Source: Haematobia irritans (taxonomy: Eukaryota; Arthropoda; Insecta; Diptera; Muscidae). Taken from it: a stretch of 64,000 nucleotides of DNA. Position 1 is the stretch's first letter, and every line of letters starts with the position of its first letter. Below, piece after piece: positions 1 to 12,565 of this stretch. Where the stretch lies: assembly GCF_050003625.1 (NCBI RefSeq), contig NC_134397.1:278808070-278872069 (forward strand), given 5' to 3'. The position numbers were made by a program, and so were the translations under genes. A model generated the notes under the pieces. It was given only the letters and a program-made list of their open reading frames with translations. It searched no databases and had not been told where the DNA came from.

Positions 1-337
1 ACTTGTCTGTTTTGCCAAATTTTTAAAATACTATTAGCAAATAAGTTTGTTAAAGACTTTCTCAAAATATTAAAATATTTTGTCAAAGCTATTGTACAAT
101 AAATCTGAAATCGGCTCAAAAATGTCTATACAAAAGGTACTAAATCATTCGCGGGAGTATTAAGGTACTGAAAAAAGTATTGAAAAAAGTACTATATTAC
201 TGCATTTTCCATCCCTGGTACCAAGTGCGTGAAACTCAAATTTATAAAAGCTCTGTGTCTTCACTGTATCCTTACACGAATTCTCCTCTTCTTTGACTCG
301 AAATCAATCTTTTGAACCGGACATGCTTTTCTTCAGG
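1..337. repeat. Right end of a TIR element (family A)
   Basis: The stretch from about 199 to 337 resembles the right end of the complete element at 62676-63311. Shared landmarks are a run of cytosine/thymine-rich text, then GGAACCGG-CATGCTTT and a terminal TTCAG. The left part is diverged and the other terminus lies outside the window or is lost. No coding capacity is seen. Confidence 0.5.
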
Positions 338-610
338 GTATATTGAAAATAAGAAAATAATATTGACCTAATATGAATGATTATGTAAAATAAGTTTTGG
401 GATACGCAAGAAAATTTAGGTTTACTTTAGAAAGTTTTAACAAAAATAGTTTTCGTGTTACAAATAAGTTCATACTTTTTGTCAAATTAAAGAAACAAAC
501 AGAATGTCTGCTCATGTAGTATGTAATAGTAATTCGTGAACAGCAGCAGTCATCTTGTTAGCAATGTTTTTTTTATGAGTGTACGTTAAGTTTCGTTAAT
601 CTCTTTATAG

Positions 611-1290
611 TGGTTTGTGACTTTGAATCGAATGTATGCATGTACAGTTGCCAGCAGGACATAGATCGCAGAAAAATGGAGCTAAGGCGTGTTCTCCGAC
701 GCCAGGATTTAGATCCGTGTGAGCAAAAAGCACACTGGTATGATGACAGCAAATTGCAAAACACATATTGGCAACGAATAAATTCGGCCCACAATTATTC
801 GAAATCGTTAGTGCTTGGTAGAGCCAGCGTAGCAGCTCGTTCGTGCATTCCATCATCTTTGCATCTCTGCAGTATTATGTTCCTGTGTTTAGGACTCATT
901 TTCGCTCTTCTTGAGTTCACGTGTGCCTGCATTAATTTGAAATGGCATCCTGTCGAAAGAATTTTCAATATCTACGGCCTTTATATATGGAATTCCATAG
1001 CAGCTGGATGTTACTTTTGGTCCCTGGCATTGTGGGGCGCCATGTATGGTCATCACTTAAGCCACAATATCGCCATCACCGACACATTACGTCAACAACT
1101 AAATTTTTCCTCCGACGGATATGCCAGCTTAGGATATTCCTATTATTTGGTTATTGGAGGTATTATGATGCACATCATTAATGTTGTTTTGCTCTTTGTG
1201 AGGAGATACCATCTAGAAACTGAACCGCATCATATAACACATAATGTGACCACAAATGATGACAATGACCAGAGATTAGAATTCTATTAA
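611..1290 (+). CDS. Clarin-like four-pass membrane protein, 3' exon (5' incomplete)
   Basis: This is an open exon of about 226 codons that ends in TAA at 1288-1290. The frame is entered through a splice acceptor (TTTATAG at 604-610), so the exon starts at 611 and takes one base from an upstream exon. An in-frame stop lies just before the acceptor. An internal ATG at 676 is in frame but would start downstream of residues that look conserved. Three hydrophobic segments are visible: CSIMFLCLGLIFALLEFTC, YIWNSIAAGCYFWSLALWG and YYLVIGGIMMHIINVVLLF. The third follows ASLGYSYY, nearly the same as ASLGYSFY in the gene at 2317-3727. Clarins have four membrane passes, so the first pass should be in an exon to the left. 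I could not find it in 1-600. A polyadenylation signal AATAAA lies near 1334. The family call rests on the shared C-terminal pattern and is an inference. Confidence 0.68.
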
Positions 1291-2316
1291 TATTAAAAAT
1301 GTTTTCATATTATTTAGATAATAGGGATTTTAAAATAAATACAAGAGTTCTGTAAGTGTAATGTGATATGTCTTCGAACTTTACTATTGATAAACTTAAA
1401 CAAAGTTGTTTTGTTGGCACTACAAAACTACTGAAATGTTTCGCAGTCAATGCCCTGATACTATCCCATCCATGATTTGGCAAATATATATTAGTCGTCA
1501 TGCATATATTTGCACTTCTAATTTAGTGTTTTGGTGGAAAAAACAAAAACATAAATAAAAGTGGGTACTTTTATTTCACAAGGCTTTTACGTTCGTATAG
1601 TCCACAATCTTATGGGCGTTAGAAACGAAATATTTTAAATTTCGGATTTCTTGATTTTTAGTTCACATATGGCTAGTTGATAAAACATTTGATTGATTAT
1701 ATACTGATTTCTTAATAAAAGGCCCCACGAACAAATTCCCAGTAATTACACAGGCGTTATTTAAAACTTATTGTATATTTATTAAAAAAAAAACTTAACA
1801 CTTTAATATGACTTAAATACCGGCTGGAATTAATATTTCCGCACAAGTCTCATCATTAGGTTAAAATAAAATGTTGTAAAATAATAGAGTATAATATATA
1901 GGAGAGATTCATAAAAATATGGGCAGTAGAAATACCATATAAAAGTTAAATATATAAATGCAGAATAGTAGAGATATTTGCTATTATAAAATACACAAAA
2001 ATAACTTAGATTTCTTTTTAAAATGATTTAAATGGAATGAGATTCTATGTTAATTACTTATTGAGGTTAAAGGCAAACAGAGGCATTTTACTATTACATC
2101 GTACAATTACTTTTAAATACATCGACACTAAAAAAATGCTGATTCAGTGTGTCTTGGATTTTAAAATTATTCGAGAAATATGGAAGTACAAAGTACAATA
2201 CCAAATAAATTTTAAGTATACAATTGTATGTGGACTGGTATGAGTAACAACAAATCTCATTGTTTTCTTGTTGTAGAAAAATGTTTATCCATGTGTGTAA
2301 AATGTACTATGGATTG
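1291..2316. other. Intergenic space between convergent genes
   Basis: This is about 1 kb of AT-rich sequence between the stops of two genes that face each other. It must hold both 3' UTRs. I see no conserved exon, repeat with clear ends or RNA gene in it. Short open frames here have no recognisable content. Confidence 0.6.
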
Positions 2317-3727
2317 TTAATACAACATTATAGCGCATTCGTTCTTCTTTTCACTGGGCGGTTCCAAACGTTGACGATCTCTTCGGTCACAATGTCTAGC
2401 ATATAATAATATGGAGATGTTAATTAAAACGACTAGTGTGGACAGTATAACCATATAAAAGCTATAACCCAATGAAGCCAGTCCATTGCTATACCAATGT
2501 TGTTTGTGGTCAGCAGCTGCTAACACATTATGTTGTAAATACTGAATGAATTGAAGTAGCCAGCAAACAAAAGCAACAATTTGTGTTACAGCCGACGAAA
2601 TGTTTGATGCAATCAAAACCATCATATTAACGGGACCCTTGGCGGAAGATGCAGATTTAAATACTGCAGCTATAGCTGAGATTGCACAGCTGAGTAAACC
2701 AAAACCTGCACCTAGTGCCGTAAAGAGCCATAGCCAAAAATTCATAGTATCTGGTTCCGTTTGAATAAATGTGTACACTGAAAAAAAGGATTGTAATTTC
2801 AGAACAAACATTTTAATACTAAAATAAAAACATACCTTCTACGGGGGTAATGCGTTTACCAATGCCAGAGTCTAATATTTTACTGCCGTAAAATAAACCA
2901 AAGTGAACTTCACCTTCAGAATTCTGCAAATGAAAAGAGAATGTTTTTGGGACATTTATAAAAATGGCAATTCTCAGATATCAAATGGTTCACTCAAAAT
3001 GCTCAGACAGCTAGCCATTTTTATACATTCCACCATAGGGTGTACAAAGTTTGTCACTATGTTAGCAAATGGGGTATATCCGACTATATTTATTTATTTA
3101 TTCATTTTTTTTTTTCATTATGTAATTTGAAGCAACATAGCGGCGAATTTATATAAATCACAACGGACTACTAAAGTTCATGTATAACCAGCTCCATATT
3201 TATTTTATATTGATCACATTGGTTCATAATTAGATTAACCGCTTTAAGCGTCTTAAGGCTCCATTGGGCAGTTGTCGTTATTCGTCCTTAAGTACCAATA
3301 CAAAAATTGGTTCACGTCGGTTTAACAAGTGTAAATTCGGAAAAATTATGATTGTAAATTCAATTTTTTGTCGGAAAACCTGAATATTGGTACTTTTAAC
3401 CAAAATTGAAGCCGGCCTTCAGCAAAGGTCACAGGACACTTTCTCCTATGGACTGAGATCAAAATGAACTAACGAAATTAGAACTTCCCGGAACCTCTCC
3501 AGGTGAATTTTAAATATGCGCTTTATTACATCTTTGTGCGATGGATACCAATTCCATATCAGACCCAATTACTTGTAATGTCTACCAATTTGACTTACCG
3601 ACGAATTTCCTCGCTTTGGAGTAGCTCTAACCCAATTGTCTGTCGTTAGACTGCCCAGAAGCAGTCCAATAGCAATACAGCTTCCAAAAAAGGTGGAAAA
3701 TATTAATGTTCGTGTTCGTAGACTCAT
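2317..3727 (-). CDS. Clarin-like four-pass membrane protein (3 exons)
   Basis: Three exons on the minus strand join cleanly: 3599-3727, 2836-2923 and 2317-2777. Donors read GTAAGT and GTATGT; acceptors read TTTGCAG and TTTTTCAG. The phases fit and the joined frame gives 225 residues, the usual clarin size. Exon 1 holds membrane segment 1 (LIFSTFFGSCIAIGLLLGSL) followed by TTDNWVRA. Exon 2 encodes an extracellular stretch with GEVHFGLFYGSK. Exon 3 holds membrane segments 2 (FWLWLFTALGAGFGLLSC), 3 (SAVTQIVAFVCWLLQF) and 4 (LGYSFYMVILSTLVVLINIS), then a basic, charged tail. The LF-G pattern and four passes match the clarin/tetraspan group, whose members help stabilise sensory-cell structures in animals. 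The start at 3727 (MSLRTRTL) puts a basic residue cluster before pass 1. A second ATG 12 codons upstream (3763) is possible. The gene is convergent with the related exon at 611-1290. Confidence 0.8.
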
Positions 3728-6397
3728 TTTAGACCTTATAAATGTGAAAACAAAGGAAAACAACGAAAAGACTTAGGCAACAAACTGGTACTGGTACTCG
3801 TATGATCGTGACGCCAACATTCAAACATTAGAAGCCGTAGAAATACATTTGCTTTTTTCGCAGTAATTAAAAATAACCAAATTCAAAAATGCTGATGACG
3901 ATAACGCTTTGTTTAAATGGTGAATAATTTGAGACCATTAAAATATATGTTTATTCTTCCTTTTTAATTCAATCGTTCTTTTTGTCTTTTTTGCCTTTGT
4001 TGATCGATCGATAAATGATCCAAAATGGCCAGATCACAAAAAAAATTATCAGCTTTTACTACAAACGATATCGAATTTTCTCTCACATGCCCATCTCTAT
4101 ATTCTGGTTGAACCGGTTTTTAACTAATATTTCTCTTTTTCACAACAAATGCTATTATAGTATAGCAAAGTAGATATACGGGGTTTTTTTTGAGACAAAT
4201 ACCAAATATTGGCAACATATGTTATAGTGTTATGTCCATATTAAAAAAATACAGTTTATCGAAGGAATTTATATGGGAAAAGTAGGTTTAAAGTTCAATT
4301 TAATGTTTATGCAGAAGGGTATTCATAAATGTACTCGAAATCTTCTTTTTTTGACTTATGAAATCTCGCTTTTATATGGCAAGGTTATTTGCAAATCTCA
4401 AAAAAGCGAGATTCGAGCATAGTGTGAACGAGAAACCCGGTTAAGTAATGAGAATAATCCGATAGTCGTATGTCATTTGTCATAAAATAGAAAACCGAAT
4501 AAGGAAAATCGGTTCATTGGTGTTGTAAAAAATTCCGATTAACAAATGTCGATGACATTTAATAATTATCGATTTCAGTATAGTCGTTTTTTGGGAAGGA
4601 ATGACATCCAATAACAAAACTCATCAATAATATTGTCAATAGGTAAAATACTTGGAAAATATTTTATAAAAAATCAACTTGTGCTGTCCGTTTCAACAAC
4701 TTAGCCAACAACCAGCAAAGCAAATGGTATTTTTCGATCCTTGTCAATAGGGGACCAAATGAAGTGTCCATTACCTATTAGCTGTAGTGGAAAAAGTCGG
4801 GAAAACTAGCGTACATCAAGGATACTAGGTAGGTAACAATTAAATTGACAATAGAATTTCATGTTCCCCATTTTTTTGTCATATCTTTGTGGCGCCCATC
4901 CTGCAGTGGGAAATGTTTGCGTAAATCGGCGATGGTGAAAGTTGTTGGGGCAAAGTTTGTGAGACCAAATATTTTCACAGAAATTTATGTGCACAATTAA
5001 TTGTTGATCAAGTAAAAATAACATTTCATCACCATTATTGGTCGAACGGGGTAGTCAAAAGTGTCCGTGTGCTAGAGCGAGAGGGGTGACGCAGGTGAAT
5101 GGATGGCAAATAATTTGCAATGTAATTTACTCATTCCCCCCTCTATTCCTCACCGATTCAATGGATCGATCAAACAGTGTGTGTGTAAAGTATTCATGCA
5201 ATTGTTAATGTTGATGAGTGACTTAAATGTAGCGAGCATTGTTTTCCAGAAATATGTGATACATTTGAAGTATTAAGCAAAAGTAAATAACACATCCATC
5301 CTACTGCCAAACTTTGTAGTCAAGTAAGAATTTTACATTCACATCAGTCTTTGGGAAATTATTTTTCACAGTTTCCTCATTATCTGAGAAAATAAAAAAA
5401 AAATCAAATGGATTAGCCCAATAGGTACATGATATTACACTATAAGCAAATTCACCGAATAGTGAACAGCCTAAACTTTGCAGCATATAATGATGAAGAA
5501 AATTTTAAAAAAATCTTATATGCAACAATTGTTTTAAGAAGCTATAGCATTTTCACCTAACATTCTTATGGCGGTGGCGATCTCTTATAACTCTAGAATA
5601 TTTTGTCCATATAAACTTAAAAATGATAATGACTTCAAATATCCTCGTAATTCCTCTTTGGAAACGAAAATTCCTGTTTACTTCGAATTAATTTTCTTTC
5701 CATTATTTTGAAATACATTATTCTGAAGAATGAATGTAGTACCCAAAAAATCCATTCCATAAAATATATATATCCTAGTAGTTACGAAAGCACAAATTTT
5801 AAAGTCCAAAGATAACACAAATGGGCAAGCTTGCAAGATGTATTCCATCTACCAAAGATTCACGAATAATATTAGGACCAATTAATGTCGGACATGACTA
5901 GCAATATCATGCGTTTCCAAACCATATACCAGCGGAGTTATTAAAAAAACTAAAGACATTGCATGAATTAATTTCTCAAAATCTTATATAATTAATGAGC
6001 GTTGACTTCAATTGTGCACTGTATTGATTTTAAACGGTGACAGCGCGCAATCATACAAACACATCCCAAATATGTAATAGCGATATTTCGGATAGAGCAA
6101 ACGTAAAAAAATGTTGACATATTTGAAGAGAACATCCTATAGTAATTTTATTGGAAGTAGGTATGTGTCAATAATAATTCAGTGTTCTATAAGTCGATTA
6201 AACAACGGTCACGGTTGATTTCGTTTTTTTACTTATTTACTTTATAGATGCTGACCCGGAAGTAATACAATTTAATTATACAAAAAATACTGTAGTCTTC
6301 TTCAACAATTATTATTTCGAATTACAATGCAATTATAGCGGCAATGTATTTCACGTCTATCGCTTGATCTAGTTTAACATGTTCAAGTTAATTGAGT
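3728..6397. other. Intergenic region, no supported gene
   Basis: This is 2.7 kb of AT-rich DNA upstream of the minus-strand clarin-like gene, so the first few hundred bases should include its promoter. No TATA box or initiator can be assigned with confidence. Open frames of 60-72 codons at 4806-5024 and 5301-5486 show no domain, splice context or codon pattern that supports them. Confidence 0.5.
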
Positions 6398-6585
6398 TTA
6401 CAGAAAATGCGCTAGTAAAAAAGCTCTATATTTGTAGGCTGTTTTTAAATATGTAACCAGATTCCTCCAATCTTCTTTATTTTTTCCATTCAATACTGTA
6501 GCCATTACATAGGCTGTTTTTAAATATGTAACCAGATTCCTCCAATCTTCTTTATTTTTTCCATTCAATACTGTAGCCATTACAT
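6398..6585 (-). repeat. Tandemly duplicated remnant of a LINE ORF2 C-terminus
   Basis: A unit of about 74 bp occurs twice in direct order (about 6437-6510 and 6511-6585). On the minus strand it encodes TVLNGKNKEDWRNLVTYLK and the last copy continues to KYRAFLLAHF and a stop. The same pattern (LNGEGCDNWSNLIKYLK, then KYRQFLVNS) occurs at the end of the fragment at 59132-59425. Short W-NL-YLK-YR-FL tails of this kind are typical of non-LTR retrotransposon ORF2 ends. Only the terminal codons survive. Confidence 0.55.
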
Positions 6586-7640
6586 AGACAAAATTAAAAA
6601 AAAAAAAATAATAATAGGAGGAGGGAAAATGCTGAGCGAGAATCGGAATCGGTACATATTTTCAAATTTATTTGATATTCTTGCTTTTATGTTTAAAACA
6701 ACATTTTATGAAACAAAAATCTGCATAACATTTTAAAATCTGCATAATCAAATCGTTCAATAAACTGCCTACATATTATTTTGACTATAGGGTTATTATA
6801 TACATATTTATATATTGTTTTTTTTAATGAAATTGCGAAGATGTCATATCTTTTTCCAGCAATATAGATACCACAAATAACAAATTTTTCGGTGTGCGGT
6901 CGAAACTGGGATTGAACCTATTGTCCTTTGTATGCAATGTGGACATTGTCATGAAAATATGCATCTCTTTCTAGCTCATATTTTTATGGCGGTAGATGGT
7001 ATTGTGTTGAGCCATAGTCATAGATGAGCGATATTTACAAACATACAACAAAAGTGTCAAAAAATTCTTTTGAGTGAATCTTGTAATTTTTGTTAAATGT
7101 AATCGTAAAGCCGTAAAAATAAAAACGTTTAGCAAGATTATTTGGAATATATTAGTAGAAATGAAGAAGAATCTGAATGTCCTAGGTAAATATAATTTTG
7201 TACTGGGCAAATGGATACCATATTCGTATTGCAAAGATATCAGAATGAAAAAAAAATACATTTCAAGTACATCGCATTAAAAAATAGTAGTTCAGCGCAT
7301 ACTAAATATAAAAATATTCTTATGGGCCAAAAAAAAAATAACGTCATCAGGCGATAGTTCATAATTTTTAATTTGAGTCCAGCATCCATGTCTTTAGTAC
7401 CTTTAAACTTTATCACGAACGAGTTCAATAACAAAATAAACTAAATAGAAAATTTTAATTGTTGAGCTAAAAAATTGTAAATTAAATAAAAATTAAAAAT
7501 TATCGTCAATTAAATTAGTATAAATAAATAAAAATCGACGAATTTTAATACAAGGGCGTCGTTCACGCAGTGTGAATCAAGTGGATTTGGCCGAACATAT
7601 GACGAGTGTTATATGACTCTCCATTAAAATTGTCACGTCT
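6586..7640. other. AT-rich intergenic DNA with a Pol III B-box-like site
   Basis: No gene is supported. Near 6912-6926 the minus strand reads AGGTTCAATCCCAG, which fits the tRNA internal B-box consensus GGTTCRANYCC. I find no matching A box or cloverleaf, so it is at most a tRNA-derived remnant. The rest is low-complexity AT-rich sequence. Confidence 0.4.
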
Positions 7641-8484
7641 CCCATGAGGCTTTCGATTATCGATCGTCATGTCAGTACTGGAAACGTCAAGTCTGTAAAA
7701 ATGCTGTCACACATTCCATTTTATATGAAACATAAAAACTGCCCTAGAAGATTGCTTCTGCCGATGCAAACATTAACTCCGAGAACAGTATTCATAGAGA
7801 ACTGCGTAATCCACACACTCTCTATTAGCCTGATGAACCAGACCCACCTAAACTCAGGCAATTGATCCGACTCCTAAGTACAGATTGTGTTCCACACTAG
7901 TGAAGATGTTTAAAGCTACAACGCAATGCCAAGAATTTGCACCTAAAAAGCTATGTCAAAAAACATGCATAACTTTCGAATCACTCTTTACAAAAGTAGA
8001 AAGTAAACAAAAATTCGATAATAATTTCGCTTTCAATCGAAGGTCTTTTCATTTTTATAAAACCTTAGTAAAAGAATTGTTGCCAAAAAATTTGAAAAAA
8101 GAGAAAGCATTTTCTAAAAATAATCTACAATCCTCATCACTGTTGAATAAAAATGATTATTTTACTATTTCTCATTGTGCTCTTTGCTTCGTTATTCCTC
8201 GTTCTAAAAATTTAAATTTAAAATTTTACTAATGTGGAATATATGTTTGCTTTTTTTTCAGAAGATCAAAATATATAAAGCCGCAAAAAGATAATTTATT
8301 TGGAATTTTTGGATGAAGACCTTAAAAATCTTACTAATAACAGAAGAGAGCTTGTTTCTTGAAGATCTATAGTAGGGGAAACAGTCTATCAGAGACACAG
8401 CTCCAGCTTTGAAAAAGCAGTTGCTGCTGTCTGTGAGAACACTGTAGATTCATTCGTGCGGAAGACAAGAACTAGCATTCGAAG
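7641..8484 (+). other. Region upstream of trabid, likely 5' UTR/promoter, with two unassigned ORFs
   Basis: Frames of 73 codons (7644-7865) and 115 codons (7885-8232) are open on the plus strand. An ATG at 7906 in GAAGATG context begins a lysine-rich frame of about 108 codons with no recognisable domain. A polypyrimidine tract and AG near 8250-8262 could be the acceptor of a 5' UTR exon that runs to the trabid ATG at 8485. I cannot tell whether the frames are translated. Confidence 0.35.
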
Positions 8485-11400
8485 ATGTGCGATTCAGATT
8501 CGAATAAAGAAAAATGGGTTTGCGACTATTGCACTTACGAAAATTTTCCTTCTGCCATAAAATGCACTATGTGCAAGGGAGTTAAGCCAATGGTCAATGA
8601 GGATATATTTAGGTAAGTAATAGGAATGTTGCCATGTTTATAGTTTTGTATTATCAAAGAGGAAATGCATTTTTTTTTCCAGAATGAGCCCTCCTCAAAC
8701 GTCTTATAAGGCTGATGTCGAAACCCATGGGGCTATGGCTGATATCATTGAAACAGAGCCGAAGGATTTAATAGCTTGTTCGCGGCAAGATATGGCAAAT
8801 AATACGGATGATTTGGCAACTACAGAATCTGATTGCAAATGGTCATGCAAATTGTGTACTTATAAAAATTGGCCACGAAGCGTACGTTGTGTCCAGTGCT
8901 ACACTAAGCGAAATGCAACATCGGACACCAGTCCCTCAAGGGATATGGGTGCCACCTCAGTAGTAACTCAGCGGTCGTCCCCCATATTGTCGCAAAGAAT
9001 TTTAGAACGCGATATTATTGATCCGAAATCTATCATTGACTGTGCATGTCCAACAGGGGAGGCGAGTAGCAATCAATACCACCACCTAGAAGAGAGGCTA
9101 AGTAAACTGAACATTGCAACGAATATCGATGCAGAAATGAATGCAAGCAATGCAGCAATGAACGCCAGTGCTGGTGCGGCAGCTGCAGCCGCCCAGCGTC
9201 TGAGTCCTGTGGAGGACTCAACCCTACATCTCAACAATCTCGCCAATATAAGTTCTCAAATACAATCCTCCACCTGTTCCTCATCCACCTCAACCAATCC
9301 ACAGCTACCAAGTTACACCAAAAAATGGGCCTGCAATGTAAGTGTTTCTAAACCATAATAGGCTTAGGTCTCGCTCATTGTTTTTATTCTTTTTTCAGAC
9401 TTGTACTTATGAAAATTTCCCCAAAAGTCTCAAATGTTCCATGTGCGGTAATCCTCGTGATAGTAATAGCTCATCTTCCACTGCCAGCAATAATATTGAA
9501 ATTAATGCCAGCGGAGGAGGTGGCATCGGAGGAGGAAGTAGCAGTAATAATCAAACAAATATAACATGTAGTGATAAATTAAATGATACCGTCTCATCGA
9601 ATAATTCCTTCAACAAACAGCAAAATATTTATCAACTTGGTAAGCGCCTTTCTCTTTGCGATGATTCGATTCTCATTTAAAATGTAATTCCTTAATTGAA
9701 CTTTAGGTTCTGATACTATAAATAACTGTGATACAATTCAAGAACGTCAGGAACGTCGAATACGACAAATTCGTCGTCAAGTAGACTGGCAGTGGCTAAA
9801 TGCTTGTCTTGGTAAGTCGTTCGAACAATCGAGCTATGAATTGCTACTACTTAGTAACATTTCAAGTGATTTTTCCTATAAAAAGCCAGATTAGTCGAAA
9901 AACAAAACAGTTTATCAACAATAACATTACAACATTATATCTTAAATAGGTGTGGTGGAAAACAACTACAGTGCGGTTGAGGCATATCTATCGTGTGGTG
10001 GTAATCCAGCCCGTTCCTTAACCAGTACAGAAATAGCGGCTTTAAATCGAAATTCGGCTTTCGATGTAGGTCACACTCTGATACATTTGGCTATACGGTT
10101 CCATCGCGAAGAGATGTTGCCAATGTTGTTAGCACAAATTTCGGGTTCAGGTCCTGGAATTAAGAGAGTCCCATCGTATGTTGCTCCTGACTTGGCATCC
10201 GATATACGTCGGCATTTTGCCAATATCCTTCGTATGCGAAAATCGATGTTCCCATGTACATATGTGCAGGAACATGCTACATTTTTACTACCGGCTGAAA
10301 TAGAGGAGTTACCCTTGCCAATACAAGAGCAATTGTATGAAGAACTTCTGGATCGTGATGCCCAAAAACAACTTGAAAATCCACCACCGGCCTTAAATTG
10401 GTCATTGGAAATTACGGCCCGACTTGGTTCACGTTTGATGGTATTGTGGAACCGCAGTGCTGGTGATTGTTTATTAGATTCCGCTATGCAAGCCACTTGG
10501 GGAGTATTTGATAGAGACAATATATTGCGACGGGCATTGGCCGATAGTTTACATCAATGTGCACCCATGTAAGACCTTTTTGTTTTACACAATCTATTTT
10601 TGTTAATAAACTCTACAATAATTTTGATTTCAATAGATTTTATTCTCGCTGGAAAGAGTATGAAATGGTGCAAGCATCTATGTTACATTTTACCCTGGAG
10701 GAGGCTCAATGGCAAGAAGACTGGTCTACTTTGCTATCATTAGCCAGCCAACCAGGGGCTTCTTTAGAACAATTACATATATTTGCATTAGCCCATATTC
10801 TGAGGAGACCTATTATAGTGTACGGTGTAAAGTATGTTAAGAGCTTCAGGGGCGAAGATATTGGATTTGCTAGATTTGAAGGTCTGTATTCAAAAAGAGA
10901 AAGTAGAAAGTTCGTAATTCAATAATTATAATTCGTAGGATTGTATCTGCCCCTATTTTGGGATCAAAATTTTTGCATTAAATCTCCCATTGCCTTGGGT
11001 TATACGAGGGGCCACTTCAGTGCTTTGGTACCCATGGAGCCATACGCTCGCATAGATCTGAGACGAGACGAACCCGAAGATGTTACATACTTGCCTTTAA
11101 TGGATTGCGAATCAAAACTGTTACCAATACATTTTCTAACACAGTCTGAGGTATGTATTTTCATGAACCATGGACTTTAAAGGGTAAGAAAAAGTTGATG
11201 CTCCAATTTATGTAATAATATGTACAAGTGCCAATTTTCATAAAATTAATATATTGCCGTTTATATTCTCTCATATAAATTTGTGCTGGGTTCTTGTTAG
11301 AGCCGACCATATTAGCTTATAGCGGAACGCAGAAGTAACAGCACTCATTACACAGAGCGTGCCGCAAAAATATTGGCTGTTGAGGATGCGGAAATCCGAA

Positions 11401-12565
11401 ACACCTGTCTTTCAACAATTTTGTACAAGATTTTCCATAACACCATAAAAATCTGTAATTATAGGCTAATTAATAATAATGTATATGAAGTAAGGGAAAA
11501 CACTCTAAAAGTTGCAAAAAATCACACTTGACAATTGAGTGTTAAGCTGAAAGTCAGTTTTTAGTATTCGATCGACAGTGCCTAATATCAGCATGGGGTG
11601 ATATCCCAAGTACTAGTGGAGGCTGCTCTTTACGAGTAGAATTAGAATGCAAAATAAGTTAACCCAATTGGTTAACAGTTTTTTAGTATCCGGTCCATCT
11701 GCTATTTATTATTTTCGGCTAAAAGAAGTTTTAGCAGAAGCCCGAGTAATAATTAATTGTAAATTAAGTTATCATGCATTTGGACATTAATCAGTACCAG
11801 GCTAATATGAAAAATAAGAAGTTTTATATTTAAACATCATAATTATATTTTATTTAAAAAATAAGTTTACCAAATTTTCCCATTAAATCTCTCATCACGC
11901 AATGGTCGTGGTAAACTAAAGTGACATTTATTTGGTATACATACTTCGAAAATAGTGTTATGGAGTATAGAATAGTTCTATCGTGAAAACGAATTAAATA
12001 AATGTGTTACATGTTATATTGCTAAAATTCTCTTTTGGGAAAAATTTCAATAAACAACCTTCCGGTGAGTGGTGGTTACCGTGAACTTTTTGGAATTGTA
12101 TTCCTGCATAATTCTGTCTCAAATATCATAAACGATCATAAACTTGAAACTTGAAAACTTCCACAGGGACCTTAATTTGTTATTATCGATGAATATCAAA
12201 TCCACTCATTGTACTTTTTAGAATAAAATGTGTACTTTTCTTTTTTCCATTTTTCTATAAAAGATGGGTCGTGAAGAAGCTATAATGCGTCAATGGCTTG
12301 ATGTTTGTGTCACGGATGGAGGTTTGTTAGTTGCCCAACAAAAACTACGCAAACGTCCCCTGTTAGTTGCACAAATGTTAGAAGAATGGCTTAATCACTA
12401 TCGTCGTATAGCGTAAGTATTCGTATAAATATACATAATAAAAATTTAATTAATAATTTGATTTGTTCCCATATCCATAGGCAAGTAATAACCGCCCCAT
12501 TTGTACGCAATAGACATCATCAACAAATTGGCTACTCATCGGATGGTGATTCCGATGAGGAGTAA
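8485..12565 (+). CDS. trbd: Trabid, OTU-family deubiquitinase with three NZF fingers
   Basis: Nine exons join in frame: 8485-8612, 8683-9337, 9399-9639, 9707-9811, 9950-10568, 10637-10881, 10939-11150, 12264-12412 and 12481-12565. They give 812 codons plus TAA, close to the fly ortholog's length. Every junction is GT-AG. NZF fingers (W-x-C-x2-C-x10-C-x2-C) lie at about residues 11-32, 96-117 and 258-278. Finger 3 is split by an intron after KKWACN. A low-complexity linker of Ala, Ser, Asn and Gly follows. The ankyrin-type ubiquitin-binding segment begins near residue 377 (NNYSAVEAYLSCGGNP). The OTU domain has its catalytic Cys550 in SAGDCLLDS and His690 in YTRGHFSALVP. Orthologs cleave K29/K33/K63-linked ubiquitin and act in Wnt and immune signalling. 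The first ATG with MCDSDSNKEKW just before finger 1 is the natural start. All key residues are present, so the gene looks functional. Confidence 0.96.
11151..12263 (+). other. Large trabid intron
   Basis: This 1.1-kb intron separates the exon with the OTU histidine from the exon MGREEAIMRQWLDV. The donor is GTATGT and the acceptor CTATAAAAG. The other trabid introns are 57-138 bp, so this one is unusual in size. I see no transposon ends or coding piece inside it. Confidence 0.6.

Noticed and set aside
10071..10520. 149-codon open frame on the minus strand
   Set aside because: It lies opposite the trabid exon that encodes the ankyrin and OTU domains; an antisense shadow without splice context or domain.
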